Positions 1 through 10,052 of a stretch of DNA of 64,000 nt are shown here, one piece after another (the stretch's first letter is position 1; the number at the start of each line of letters is the position of its first letter). Where the stretch lies: the NCBI GenBank assembly GCA_030021035.2, contig JARYZH020000319.1, positions 124,001 through 188,000 of the forward strand, given 5' to 3'. Source of the stretch: Notholithocarpus densiflorus. Taxonomy: Eukaryota; Streptophyta; Magnoliopsida; Fagales; Fagaceae. Made by a program: the position numbers and the translations under genes. The notes under the pieces were generated by a model. It ran no database searches, had not been told where the DNA came from, and worked only from the letters and a program-made list of their open reading frames with translations.

Positions 1-911
1 TCACATTTTGGGTTGGATATCCCTTTCTTCCAAAGTATGGAATGGATTTCTCAGTAGGTACAACCACTGTCACATGTGTGCCATCAATCGCACAGATGCA
101 ATCCTAATAAAAACATTAATCGTTTTCAGTTTCACATGCATTGTATTATCTTATAGACAATAACACTTATTCAAATATACAATAGTATACATACTTTGAA
201 ATGTGGCCAATAAATTGGATGGTCTTGTATTTTGGTTGGAACTTCACTAAAAGTTGGATCCGAAGGTTTTACATATGCAGCTGCAGAGGGAGCACCCAAC
301 AGAGTGATCATCTTCTCAAAATGTCTACTTATGGTTTCACCCGAATGCTGAAATATTTCTTGAACCATCCGGTTACATGTTCCATGACCAAGTATCAGTA
401 AACAGATTGCCACTGACTCTTTTAACCTTATATTCCTTGAATGTTGAAGTCCAAAGTCACGTTGTAAAACTTGACACAAATTAAGAAACACCTCCTTTTT
501 CATTCTAAACATGTTGTAACACAATTGATCATTACCTTCCATACAACGTCTCACCCAACCCCAACCTGTTTGTTCAGAATCATAACAAGGAGTCTTATTA
601 ATGTACTTATTGAAATATGTGACTATGGCTTCACAGGTAACTGCCACAAGCTGGTAAAACTCCTCATCAGAATCGTCGTTACTATCATCATCATCAGAAT
701 CACTGTCACTATCATCATCACTGTCACTACTCTCACCATCATCATCATCATTGTTATCACCATCATCATCATCATTGTTATCACCATCATTATTATTGTC
801 AGCATTATTATAATCACCACCATCATGATAATCACAGTAATTTCTATAATCCCCATCCATTAATAGTTCCATAAAATTGCCACTCTCATGAGTACCATTA
901 TAATCATCCAT
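1..911 (-). CDS. PIF/Harbinger transposase, ALP1-like (partial, runs off left edge)
   Basis: DDE-type transposase of a PIF/Harbinger DNA transposon, expected to cut and join element ends in the nucleus with the help of a Myb-like partner. I read exon 1 as 911-195 and exon 2 as 103-1. The 91 bp intron starts GTATGT and ends ATTAG, and the phase is 0, so HFK joins to DCICAIDGTHV. That last string is the family's first catalytic Asp block. Residues 20-85 are a very acidic Asp/Ser/Asn tract made of GAT/GAC repeats. From about residue 85 the helical N-terminal domain of the family follows (FRMKKEVFLNLCQVL, VAICLLILGHG). The start at 911 is the first ATG of the open frame. The Myb/SANT gene upstream on the same strand (1257-2274) fits the usual two-gene layout. 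The remaining catalytic residues lie outside the window, so activity cannot be judged. A domesticated host ALP1-like gene is the alternative, but the paired Myb-like gene argues for a transposon. Confidence 0.85.
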
Positions 912-1256
912 ATTGGTTTAGTCTACACAACAAAGTAACAAATAATCAACCATTGCTAATACTTAATATAAATCAACATAATAATCAACAAAGTAACAAA
1001 AGGTGTAACAGTTGACTAGAAACACGTTGCATACCAACACAATTAAAAACATCAAGTACATAACACTGTAACAGTTGCTTCAAATGTGTTTACATTACAC
1101 ATATATTAGTCCAAAACAAATACTAAATATCACATAACTTAGTTTAAAGTTAATACAACATAGCTAATACAACATAAAGCTAATATTAGTTCTAAGCTAA
1201 TACAACATAGAGTTAATATTAGTCCTAAGCTAATACAGAGTACCACATAAGGTTGG
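912..1256. other. Spacer between the two Harbinger genes, with short direct repeats
   Basis: No gene is seen. The stretch is AT-rich. At about 1159-1240 a roughly 40 bp unit (AGCTAATACAACATA followed by a TAATATTAGT box) is repeated two to three times. It would hold the 3' end of the Myb-like transcript and the promoter of the transposase if they are transcribed separately. Confidence 0.5.
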
Positions 1257-2274
1257 TCACTTCTTTTGGTTCCAACAAATCATTTCTTGTAGCCACTCCA
1301 GCTGTGACTCTGGCTCCTTGAAAGTTAGGAACATCTCCCTACGTGACCTTTTTAGTAAGATCACAGAAGCTTTCACCACGAACTTACTATCCACTCCAGG
1401 AAGTGCTCTCACAATCGCCATGACATTATCAATTGAACTTGGTGACTCTCGAGAAGTACCTTTAGACTTATTCTGACATACAGTTAATAATTGACTAATA
1501 CGATTGTCCAACATTGCAGCTCCTCCTATCTTCTTCTTTTTCTTCTGTGAGGGTATTGATTCACTAGTTCGCTTTTGTCCTGAACTATGTGATTGACTAG
1601 TATGTCCTTGCTGCAAACTTTCAATGTCTAAACTCATGTCACATTGATCATCCTTAAATTCGGAGCTACCATCTGAATCACCAGCACCCTCTTGTGGCAT
1701 TGTTGGAGGGAGTGTATTTGAAGAAGGGGTCCATGCAGTTACTCCAGTTGCTGCAACATCCCTAAACATTATCTCAAGTTGTTCTAGATTCTGTAGACCT
1801 TTCTCTCGAAATTTTCTAGCTTTGGGTAATTCCTACAAAATGTAATTGTAATTTCACTCATATAACAATAATATAAAAAAACTATCTCCAACTACCTACA
1901 TATTAATAAAATATTCAACTCACCTTCAACTTCTGGCTCCACCAATCATCAGTAGCACGAATTGTTCCCTTCGCTGCATCCCAACCTAAACCTGTGTCAA
2001 GATTCCTCAATTGTTCCCACACTCTCCAATCACCTTTTAATACATCCCATCTACTTTTTAATTGATCCCTATCATAGTTTTGACCGGTCTCATCACAAAA
2101 TTTGGTCACTAGATTGGTCCAACCTTCGGTACTAAAGGCAGCACCTCTTGATCTATTCCCGATTTGAATCTGTTCCACACAAAGGTTACAAAAAGTAGTT
2201 GTCCAGCTTGGATCATTATCCCATAATGCTCTAGCCTTTTTTCCCTCGGGATTGGAAGTGGTGTTTTTACCCAT
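1257..2274 (-). CDS. Harbinger ORF1: Myb/SANT-like DNA-binding protein
   Basis: Accessory protein of PIF/Harbinger elements; in this family the Myb/SANT-like protein binds element ends and helps the transposase. Exon 1 is 2274-1924 and exon 2 is 1832-1257. The 91 bp intron is GTGAG..GTAG, phase 0, giving about 309 residues. Residues 15-115 form the trihelix-like Myb domain, with tryptophans spaced as in the family (ALWDNDPSWTTTFCNLC, GWTNLVTKF, LKSRWDVLKGDWRVWEQL, TDDWWSQKL). The next exon begins with the conserved KARKFREKGLQNLEQLEIMF. A Ser-rich middle follows, with a basic KKKKK stretch, a likely nuclear signal. The C-terminal part is helical. No stop or frameshift is seen. The ATG at 2274 is directly preceded by a splice acceptor (TTATAG), which suggests a leader intron. 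Lying next to the transposase gene on the same strand supports a transposon origin; an L10-interacting-MYB-like host gene is the alternative. Confidence 0.8.
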
Positions 2275-3959
2275 CTATAAAGTTAACCAGTGAGGTTGAA
2301 GCATATTAGCGAAACCATATCAAGCAAATAAAAAAATTAATCATTATTAAACTTTGTCTCTACAATCCTAACCAACTAATGCAGCATCTAGGAAGGGAGA
2401 CCACAAAGAATAAAAGAGACGTTGGAAGAGGAGCAAGTTGGAATTTGTTAATTAGTAAGTACTAGTTTACACCTGCAAAATCTGGAATTTGGTGAGTGGG
2501 GCATAAGAAATTTTACTGTTTTTATCTATACTCCTCGTCTTAATGCCCCAAATTATTTGAAAGAGGCTTATACATAAAAAGAGGTCAATGTACACGTAGA
2601 ATGATAGATACTTATTTTTTAGCAATTACATGGGAATCTTATCTAAATTCCACTTTTTTCTTCTTTCTTGTGGGTCATCTAAATTCCAATTTTTTCTTTC
2701 TCTAATCCCACTGACCCCAGAATATATAATTTGCATTGCAACCAACAACCTGAAATAAAATAAAAATCGCTTTCACACGTCAAAGGCGGAACCAACACAC
2801 TTTCTCATCATGATTTGAAAGAGGAGTTAGTGATATATTCACTATTTGGTACAAAACGTGATGTGGGTGGTGTGTGTAATGGAAAAGCTATTTCAATTAA
2901 ATCTTCCATCTGAGTTTTTCTATTACTTCCTTTCTTTATGTTCTTTTCATGGAGCAGTTTGCCAACAGCCAAAAAAGGCACAAGTTGGTCCATTTTATAG
3001 GTTCAGTTCAAGCTTGGACTTGGAGTACATGACCTATAAACTATAAAGTCATCAGTCATCAGTCATCAGGGGTCTACTTGTTTTTGTTCACTAGACAAAT
3101 ATATTGGGATATGGAACTCGCCTAGCTAAATTGCATCATATTTAAAATAAAAAATTATAAATGGAAAACTGCTACAAGAGGAATTTCACTGCCATGGCAC
3201 CCAGAGAAACAAGAGGAATTTTATGATGGTTAATTACTTCATCTATGCCATCCTAACCTCAAAAGACAACAAGTAACTTAGCTTAAGCTTCAAAAGGATG
3301 ATTATATGAGGGTCAAGTGTCAACTATGATTCAACTATTCCAGCAGATTACAATGTTGAGAAATAAAGGTGTAACAACGAAAATTAAATTATAAAAATAA
3401 TTGCAATTTTTTTCTTTTCTTTTCTAGATTAAGAATAGAACAAAACGCAAAGCTTAATTGGATTGAACTTTTTTGCTTCAAAATTTAAGAAATAAAAACA
3501 TTGTTACAGATAGTATAAACACTGAATCCGTTCTCCAAGGCTTAAACTTAAACAATACCCATTAATATATTTCTGGATTGCCGAGAAAACAAAAAAACTA
3601 ATTCCAATCAACTAAAATTCCAATCAACAAAAACAATACCCATTAATCTATTTCTGGGTTGCGAGAAAAAAAATCAAAGAGAGCTGAAGCTGAAGAAAAC
3701 AAAAGCATGCAAGATCTGAAAATTTTTTTCCCACACTCGGTAAAAAAAAAAAAAAAAAAAAAAAAACGCTTTTGAATTAGTTGGTACCTGGTGATTTTTG
3801 GTAGCAGATCAGTGTTGCTTGGTGTTTTGGTAGCAAATCTCTACCTTCAAAACGTATTTCTCAGATCAGATTAGACAGAAAAAAAACAAAAAAAAAACAA
3901 GATCAGAATCGCGTTGAAGAAGACGAAGAAAGAAAGAAGAAGAAGAGGAAGAAGCTTAC
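2275..3959 (-). other. Probable leader intron of the Myb-like gene
   Basis: On the minus strand a donor GTAAGC begins at 3959, right after a CT-rich leader, and an acceptor TTATAG ends at 2275, just before the ATG. The sequence between them is AT-rich and holds no ORF with recognisable content, plus a run of 26-28 A at about 3740-3767. The intron is inferred from splice-site consensus only. Confidence 0.4.
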
Positions 3960-4100
3960 CACGGAGCAGAGCGCAGAAATACAAGCGAGGCTGGGAGGCG
4001 TGGGGGTGAGGGCGTGCGGCGTGAAGAGCAGAGAGATGAGATGGGTGAGTGTGAGAGAACTGGTGAGGTTGTGTGAGTTTGTGTGAGATATATTAGGGGC
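3960..4100 (-). promoter_or_regulatory. Probable 5' leader exon and promoter-proximal region of the Harbinger Myb-like gene
   Basis: Read on the minus strand, this stretch is rich in CT and CA with repeated CTCAC and CTCTC. It ends in CTCCGTG followed by a GTAAGC donor, typical of a plant untranslated first exon. An AT-rich TAATATATC lies near 4085-4095. No transcript evidence is available. Confidence 0.35.
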
Positions 4101-4159
4101 ATTTTCGTAAATGCAGCGTCCAACGATAATAATGCCAAAACGCCCAGCAGCGCGTTTTG

Positions 4160-4262
4160 ATTTATGGACCTCTGAGGTCCATAAATTCAGCGCGTTTCGG
4201 ACCTTTATTTTGCCTGAGCCCAAAACGCAACTTTTTTTTAGAAAGTTGCGTTTTGGGCTCAG
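4160..4262. repeat. Two perfect hairpins near the presumed right end of the Harbinger element
   Basis: Two perfect inverted repeats sit close together. The arms of the first are 4160-4171 and 4175-4186 (12 bp, 3 bp loop). The arms of the second are 4214-4234 and 4242-4262 (21 bp, 7 bp loop, core CCCAAAACGCAAC). GCGCGTTT occurs just outside both sides of the first. A third GTGCGTTTTGGGCTTC copy follows at about 4297. They may be subterminal repeats of the PIF/Harbinger element or of a small MITE. The true terminal repeat could be the TGTGCGTTTG-like sequence (minus strand) ending near 4337, but no TWA target duplication could be confirmed. Confidence 0.5.
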
Positions 4263-4340
4263 CCAAACACATTTTTTTGCCAACTTTTTTATTTATGTGC
4301 GTTTTGGGCTTCAAAAAGTCCAAACAAACGCACACAACAT

Positions 4341-4689
4341 CTTTTCAGTAGTTTGGAATGGGCAGGACAAAATCTTTCATATATCTCCTTTTGTTTTAAT
4401 TTCCCCCCCAATATTTTTAATTACTGCAAGGAATGCTTAGTACTTGGTTCAAGACTCAAGAGGACTGTGAAATGAAAACAAATAATAGCAATGAGTCAAA
4501 TTTCCCTAAATTAATCAATACTGCGGTCAAACTTAAAGCTGCAAAATTTTACTTAAATTTGCTGCTTTTCTTTCTTCTTTTACCTAACAACATTCATAGG
4601 TGAGGAATTGGATGGAATTGTCTTTTAGCTGTCAATCGTAGGCTTATAGCTGATTTTCAAGCTTACTGCATTCAATTGTTATATTGATT
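4341..4689. other. AT-rich stretch with no recognised feature
   Basis: I see no gene, repeat pair or element end in this interval. Confidence 0.4.
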
Positions 4690-4960
4690 TTTACAATCAT
4701 TCCTCTACGTCCGTGAGCAGATCTGCCTCTAAATGATTCTCTTCTAGAATTATCTGTAATCCTTTGTTGAGTTCGTTCTTCGTTTTGATAAGTTCCTCTT
4801 CCACAACCACTACCCCATGGTTGTCATTGCTTGTTAGTACTAAAATGACCTCCATGTTTGGATCAACTAGGCTTTTGCTCTCCTAAGAGTCAATTTTGAG
4901 TCTTTGACTCTAACGCTTGCTCAATGACAATATAGCTAGTATTCTTTTGTGTATGTGTGT
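4690..4960 (-). pseudogene. Relic of a copia gag C-terminal region
   Basis: Minus-strand translation gives SYIVIEQALESKTQN, then GGHFSTNKQ, then a Gly/Arg/Ser-rich tail with RRESFRGRSA. This resembles the end of copia Gag, before the zinc knuckle, in which a helix ending in EALESK is followed by Arg/Gly repeats. There are several stops. No other part of the element is seen beside it. The assignment rests on composition and a few short matches, so it is weak. Confidence 0.35.
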
Positions 4961-5390
4961 ATTCAACCATGCGAGTGGACGAATGATGAGCATGTGGATA
5001 TTGATCAAACAAAGATTGAATGCTTAATGAAAGTTAATGCTTAAGTCTTACAAAGTGTGACAATTAGAGTGAGATCTTCATTGAGTTTTAGGTATCTTCC
5101 TTTATTAAACTTAATCAATTGACTTAAGTGATCTTGATCCTTTATTAATAGTCTTGCATCCTTGATTAATCTTCTTTAAACCAACTTATTTAAATTTGAA
5201 TGTCAAAGTCTTTTAGAAATGAAGTGATTTTCAACTAAATATGTTTCCTCGTTAGACTTTTAATTCAAATTCAAACTAACATGTAACACGTGCAATCCAT
5301 GGAAAAGTTTCACAAAAACATATATGACTTGGTTGTGATTGTAAATCTAACCATTAAAATAATAATAACAACAACAATAATAATAAATAT
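4961..5390. other. AT-rich spacer
   Basis: No gene is recognised. A CAA/AAT-rich simple-sequence stretch (5355-5390) leads into the duplicated block. Confidence 0.4.
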
Positions 5391-5632
5391 TAACTCTAGA
5401 TTAAATATTAAAAATAAAAGGATGAAGTGAAAAAAATGTTAGGCCACTATGTTTCTTTAATTCGTTATCCAAAATAGGGGGGAAATAAAACTTAATAAAG
5501 TCTAAAAGATAAGATGGAGTTATATATATATTGAGCATCAATGTCAGAGTTTCAACCAAGCAAAGTAACACAACCTTTTTGCTTTGAATCACAAAGGTAC
5601 AATGGTATACCCTTCCCGCATATTTATATTAA

Positions 5633-5902
5633 GGGTCCGTTTGGATACCATTTATTTTGCTGAAAATTGAAAATTGAAAAATGAAAACTGAAAACACTGT
5701 ATCAAAATAATTTTTAAATGTGTGATAGTGCTGTGCGACCCATTTTAATGAAAGTTTTGTTGAAAAAAGTGGTTTGTGGGTCCCGTGAACAGTGCATGGG
5801 ACCCACTGGAAAACCACCATAGCCATAGAAACACACTTCAAAAAAAAAAAAAAAAAAAAAAGGCAGACGCAGACGTGGGAAAAGCTGTATCCAAACGGGT
5901 AC
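5633..5902. mobile_element. Tourist-like MITE (PIF/Harbinger type), TSD TAA
   Basis: A 270 bp element with terminal inverted repeats GGGTCCGTTTGGATAC at the left and, read inwards from the right, GTACCCGTTTGGATAC. It is flanked by TAA at 5630-5632 and 5903-5905. It contains a run of about 24 A at 5838-5861 and no coding sequence. The related block near 40911-40925 has the same flanks without the insertion, an empty site that confirms both the ends and the TAA target duplication. Non-autonomous; it would depend on a Harbinger transposase. Confidence 0.9.
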
Positions 5903-5986
5903 TAAAAAGAATAAACAAATAAGGCCATTGAAAAAAAAAATATAGTCTAACTATGTAACTATTAATATATAAACTACAATATTTAT

Positions 5987-6700
5987 TGTAGATGGAAGAA
6001 GTTTGACCCAGACCGAATTCGGGTTGATACCTATAAATATGTGCCCCAACCCACGTGTGAGAGGCCTAAATAAGTTTGTTATGTAGGCAACCATGCTAGG
6101 GTCCAACCAAACCATTCTTATTCCTTGAGGAGGGCAAGTAGTGCCGAGGAGAAATAATGCCCTAGGGGAGCTTGCCGTCCAAGCACAGGTCTCAATGCAT
6201 AGTTCAAGTTACAAATGAATCATCATAGTGACAGAGCTAAAGGGGCCCACAGCCCGGTACGAGATTAGACATGATGGAATAGTTCTCTAGAATCATGGGG
6301 TTAGCCAAATCCTGCAAGTGGTGGGGCCCATACATTGATGGAATATTCTCATCATTACGAACCCACTAACGGGAGAGTATAAAAGGAGAGAGATTCAAAA
6401 GAAAAGGGGATTGGAACATTTTTTTTAAGGACAGAAACACTAGAGAATGGGAGGATAACACAGTTTTTTTTGGTAAAGGTGAACTAGGTAGGAACACTCA
6501 TAGAACACTTCGGCCATCAAAGATTCTCCTCGGATGGCCTAACAAATAGTCTCAAACCACCATATAATAACTTCTAATCATCAACCACCTGCTTAATCCT
6601 TTTAGAGACCTTCCATTGTGAGCTATACCCCCAATTATATACAAATTAATTGCGATTCAAGCTCAACAATTACTACTCAACTGTGGGCAGAACCATCACA
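5987..6700 (+). mobile_element. LTR-like core inside the duplicated block
   Basis: Starts TGTAGATGGAAGAAG and ends near ATCACA. At about 6375-6390 the text GAGTATAAAAGGAGAG looks like an LTR TATA box. The matching sequence in the second block (40997-41720) starts TGTGAATGG and ends CTGCACA. No matching target duplication is found at either copy, so the right end is uncertain. It may be a solo LTR that was copied together with its flanks. Confidence 0.4.
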
Positions 6701-7015
6701 ATTGTTATTATAATTTATTAGATATTTTTTATTAGTTGTAATTTTTTTTTAAATTTTTAAATGCCTACTTGAAATTATACGTTTTATTTTGATAGAGAAA
6801 CAATATAGTTGACTTTTATTATTATTATTTAGAATCATGTTATACAATAGAAAAAAGAAAATGTAGGAATTCTTCAAACTAAACAATGACCTCCTCATTC
6901 TTTTTTAAGTAATAGAAAATGCTAGAGCAACTTACATCTCAAGGGAAAACTAACAAATGATATGAACAATTTAGAGAGAGTAGAAAAAATTAATCAAGTT
7001 TCAAAAAGGTTTTTT

Positions 7016-7670
7016 ACTTTGGCAAATAGAACGTGTTTCGTGTTACGGATTGCGAACATCTTGTCAAAACTACAACATAGCTTAAATCCAAATGCCAAAA
7101 GAAGATAACCAACAAAAGTATGCTTCAAAGTTCCAAGATATTGGCCAAACTTGAGTTCCGAGGTTAACAGGATGGTTGACTAAGTACATGCCCAGAGAGC
7201 AGAGAAGTATAGATAGATGGAACCCATACCAAGCATCCCTAGCAAATATAAAAGCCAGCTGCCAGAGCCATATGTACAATGAATAATATTGAGATTGAGC
7301 ATGGATAACACTAGATGCAAGGTGAAAAAACCATGATAAATGAGATAGACTACTGTCAAAACATGGTGTTTCTGCTGCTGCCTAGACGCCTGGAGTCAAC
7401 ACTGCCGCCGCTGAGGCTGCCTTAAGCCGCCGCTGCTGCATGGGTTCACAAGAGCCGATGGGTTTGGGTTAGACAGATTAGTTCATAGGGTTCCATGGGT
7501 TCTGTTTTAGATTTTAGAATTTGTTTTGAATGGTGTTGTTTAAGCTAGAGTAATGTGTTTTAAATTTAGGCTTGAAACGGCGTAGTTTTGATGTGTGCCA
7601 GCTCTTCACTTGTCATCACTGAAACGATATAGTTTTGGGGCTAATTTGGCTAAAATAAAACACATAAGCA
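7016..7670. other. No recognised gene
   Basis: Mixed AT-rich sequence with a short GC-rich trinucleotide patch (7380-7440, GCTGCTGCC, CCGCCGCTG). Around 7570-7645 two GAAACG(G)(C/A)T-type boxes face similar AGTTTTG text. Nothing codes convincingly. Confidence 0.4.
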
Positions 7671-9657
7671 TGATGATGTGTGTGGTTGGCCTTTTTTGAG
7701 ATTTGTGGGTTGAGCTACCTCTTGCCACACTGTGGCCCAAATGTTCTGGGTAGGAGAGTCAGGACCGGTCCAATTGCAACTCACCTCAGACCAGCTTCTG
7801 CGCAAACTAAAGCCCCTTTGTTGAAATTTTGGTCACATGCCCATGGCAGACGAAGCTGTTACAAAAAAGTTATGGCGGGCAAATACAATATAACAATAAT
7901 AAAGGAAATACGCTTGCTGTTAGACGAAATAAGCAAAGGATTCTCAATTAAAATAAAGAAAAGAACAACGCAACAACAAGAAATGCATCATAAATGGAAT
8001 GTCAAAGATAAGAGGGGAATAATACTAATGCTTAATTAATGAAATCAATGAAGAAATGGTTAGCCTACCATGCTCAGTTGCATTACGGGACTAAGACCAA
8101 GGAGGGAACCACTTCCTCAATGTGGGTAACCTCGCAGGAGGATCTTGCTGTAGAAATTATCCACTTTGAGAGAATGTGCCTGAATGGCTTATGCCCAAAC
8201 GAATCCTTTATATTTAACAAAGGGTAGGCTTTTTGAGGGAGAGAAGGGATTAGCCTATTGGTGCATGCTTGCCATCCTATTCTCTCTATTTTCTCTCTGC
8301 TTTTCCCACTCTGTTCTTCCTTAGTTTATGCTCGTGTGGTGTTATGGTGATGGTTGTATTATGATACTGTGACTGGTTTTTTACCATTTCACCCTTTAAC
8401 CACTTTTGTCTAGGCGCGGGTGTCCTTCCAGACCACCCATTGGTCTGTCAGCTGCCTAGCCTCCACCATTTACCTGTGCTGGCCGTGCCACATCCCATTA
8501 CCAGACAAAGAATTTTATTCTGTTTGCTTGTTCACCATGGCATTCCTATCCACAACAAGGTGAACATTCTCTTTCACTATCCCTCATGGCATGTACCTAG
8601 TGGTTCCAACTCACCTTTCCCTCTTTTGGGTGGTATGTCATCCCAATAGGACATTTCCTCCCAAAGAGTTTGAGCAGGAACCCTAGAATAGGCTTTCCCC
8701 TTCTCCCCACCGCCAGACCATACCCTCTTTTACCTTTGACCCATGGCCCACCACTCCTGTATTGGCTTGGTATAGGTTTGTGGTGCCTGAGCCTTGTGCG
8801 TGCTCCACTTCCGTGTGTGTCTAAAGCTTATCTGCTGCTCATGCGTTTGCCATGGCCTAGAGGCCCGTTTGTGCGTTCTGCTGCCCATTCTTGACTTCTT
8901 GTGGTGTGAACGGGTTTCTGAGCCTTTATTTTTTTTATGGTTTGCTTCCTTCAAGGGCTGGGCCTTGCTTGATTGTGGACTTTTCTCCTTTTGACCCATT
9001 CTTTAGTCCTTCCGTAGGCCTACTAGCATTCCTGCCATGCCATTTTGTTGTTCCTGTTGTGGTGTTATTTAATCCGTGCTTGCTAGGCCTCTATTGAGCC
9101 TACTATATGCTTTTTTTACACTTGATTATAGTGACCCAGTATTGTCATTGGGCCTGCATTCATGCTACTTGGGCTTCCTTGACCCATTTCATTGCTTACG
9201 GGCTTCCTTGGCCCATTTCTCCCTCCTCGGGCATCCTCGGCCCATTTCCTTTCCTTGTGTGTCCTCGGCCCATTCTAATTCTGCATTCCCATGTGCTTTT
9301 GTTAACTCTTTTGGGCTTCCCTAGCCCAATTACCATATCCTTCACCTTTGGGGGTTCATAGGCTTTCCATCAATCCCCTTACTCACTTACTTCATTACTT
9401 CGGGCCTACTTTGGCCCATTCTTGCTTCCTACTTCACATAATACCCATGGGTTTACTACTTCTTTCTCTGGGCTCCTTTAGGCCCGCTTGCTTCCTTTGA
9501 GGCCCATTTATTGTTTTCTAGGCCTACGATGCATTAACCCTGCCATTCGGGCTTAATGGTTTTTTTTTTTTTTTTTTCCAATTTACTAACTCTTTTCTAC
9601 CTATATTATTGGGCTTCTTCCTGCTATTGGGCTTTTCTGCCAAAATGAGCATCAACA
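7671..9657 (-). repeat. Probable 3' LTR of element A (outer boundary approximate)
   Basis: The inner boundary is clear: on the minus strand a purine-rich AGGGGGCTGAA is followed by TGTTGATG, so the LTR begins at 9657. A minus-strand TATAAAGG lies at about 8212-8205, a plausible LTR TATA box. The U3 part (8940-9640) carries many TGGGCY motifs, often arranged as GGGC..GGCCCA pairs, and a run of about 17 T at 9561-9578. Small ORFs here have no recognisable content. The far end, drawn near 7671, is a guess because no target duplication could be matched. Confidence 0.45.
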
Positions 9658-9668
9658 TTCAGCCCCCT
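9658..9668 (-). promoter_or_regulatory. Polypurine tract of element A
   Basis: Minus-strand AGGGGGCTGAA directly before the TG of the 3' LTR; the primer site for plus-strand DNA synthesis in LTR elements. Confidence 0.6.
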
Positions 9669-10052
9669 GAGCATATGAAGTGCTCCTGCGGTTCATATAT
9701 GAATAAAATACTCTTCTTCTCTCTGTCTTCCCTTCTTCTTTTTCTTTTTCTTTGCGGGCTTTTTCGAACAGTAGGCCCTACTTTATTATTTTTCCTTCTT
9801 GCTATGAACAGTGTTGTCTCTTCGAATTTTCCAGTTTAGCAGTTATTTTGAAACATAGCTTCCACTTCATTAATTCCATGCCTTATCCGATGGGTGACCT
9901 ATCGCATCCTTTCGTGTCAGCGTTAATAACATTGGTACTTAAAGAGATTCCCTTCATATTTCTGACACAAAACACTTTCTCTCTTCCCCTTTCTTCACCG
10001 CATCTTCTCCCTGAAAAACTCTCCCTCATTTGCTCCGATAAACCATTTCATC
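9669..10052 (+). promoter_or_regulatory. Promoter/leader of the antisense PMD gene of element A
   Basis: No coding sequence is recognised. On the plus strand, TATA-like text (CATATATGAATAAAATA, about 9694-9710) is followed by a CT-rich leader (CTCTTCTTCTCTCTG) and later by TTTCTCTCTTCCCC, ending in ATCATG at 10053. This lies inside the element, between the polypurine tract and the antisense gene, and would drive transcription against gag-pol. It is inferred from composition only. Confidence 0.4.

Larger units (their letters stand above)
5391..7015. repeat. Copy 1 of a dispersed block shared with 40731-42032
   Basis: The sequence from TAACTCTAGATTAAATATT to the final TTCAAAAAGG tract is repeated, in the same orientation, at 40731-42032 with many point differences. 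The match covers an AT-rich left part, an LTR-like core with a TATA box, and an AT-rich right part. This copy is longer because it contains a MITE (5633-5902). No coding sequence is recognised. Confidence 0.8.

Noticed and set aside
471..863. Long plus-strand frame rich in Ile/Thr
   Set aside because: It is the shadow of the Asp-rich tract of the minus-strand transposase.
3903..4440. ORFs across the hairpin region on both strands
   Set aside because: Repeated VLG-type phrases come from the inverted repeats, not from protein homology.
8440..9361. Several overlapping small plus-strand ORFs
   Set aside because: They lie in the LTR of element A, show no domain, and arise from pyrimidine- and GGCC-rich text with few stop codons.
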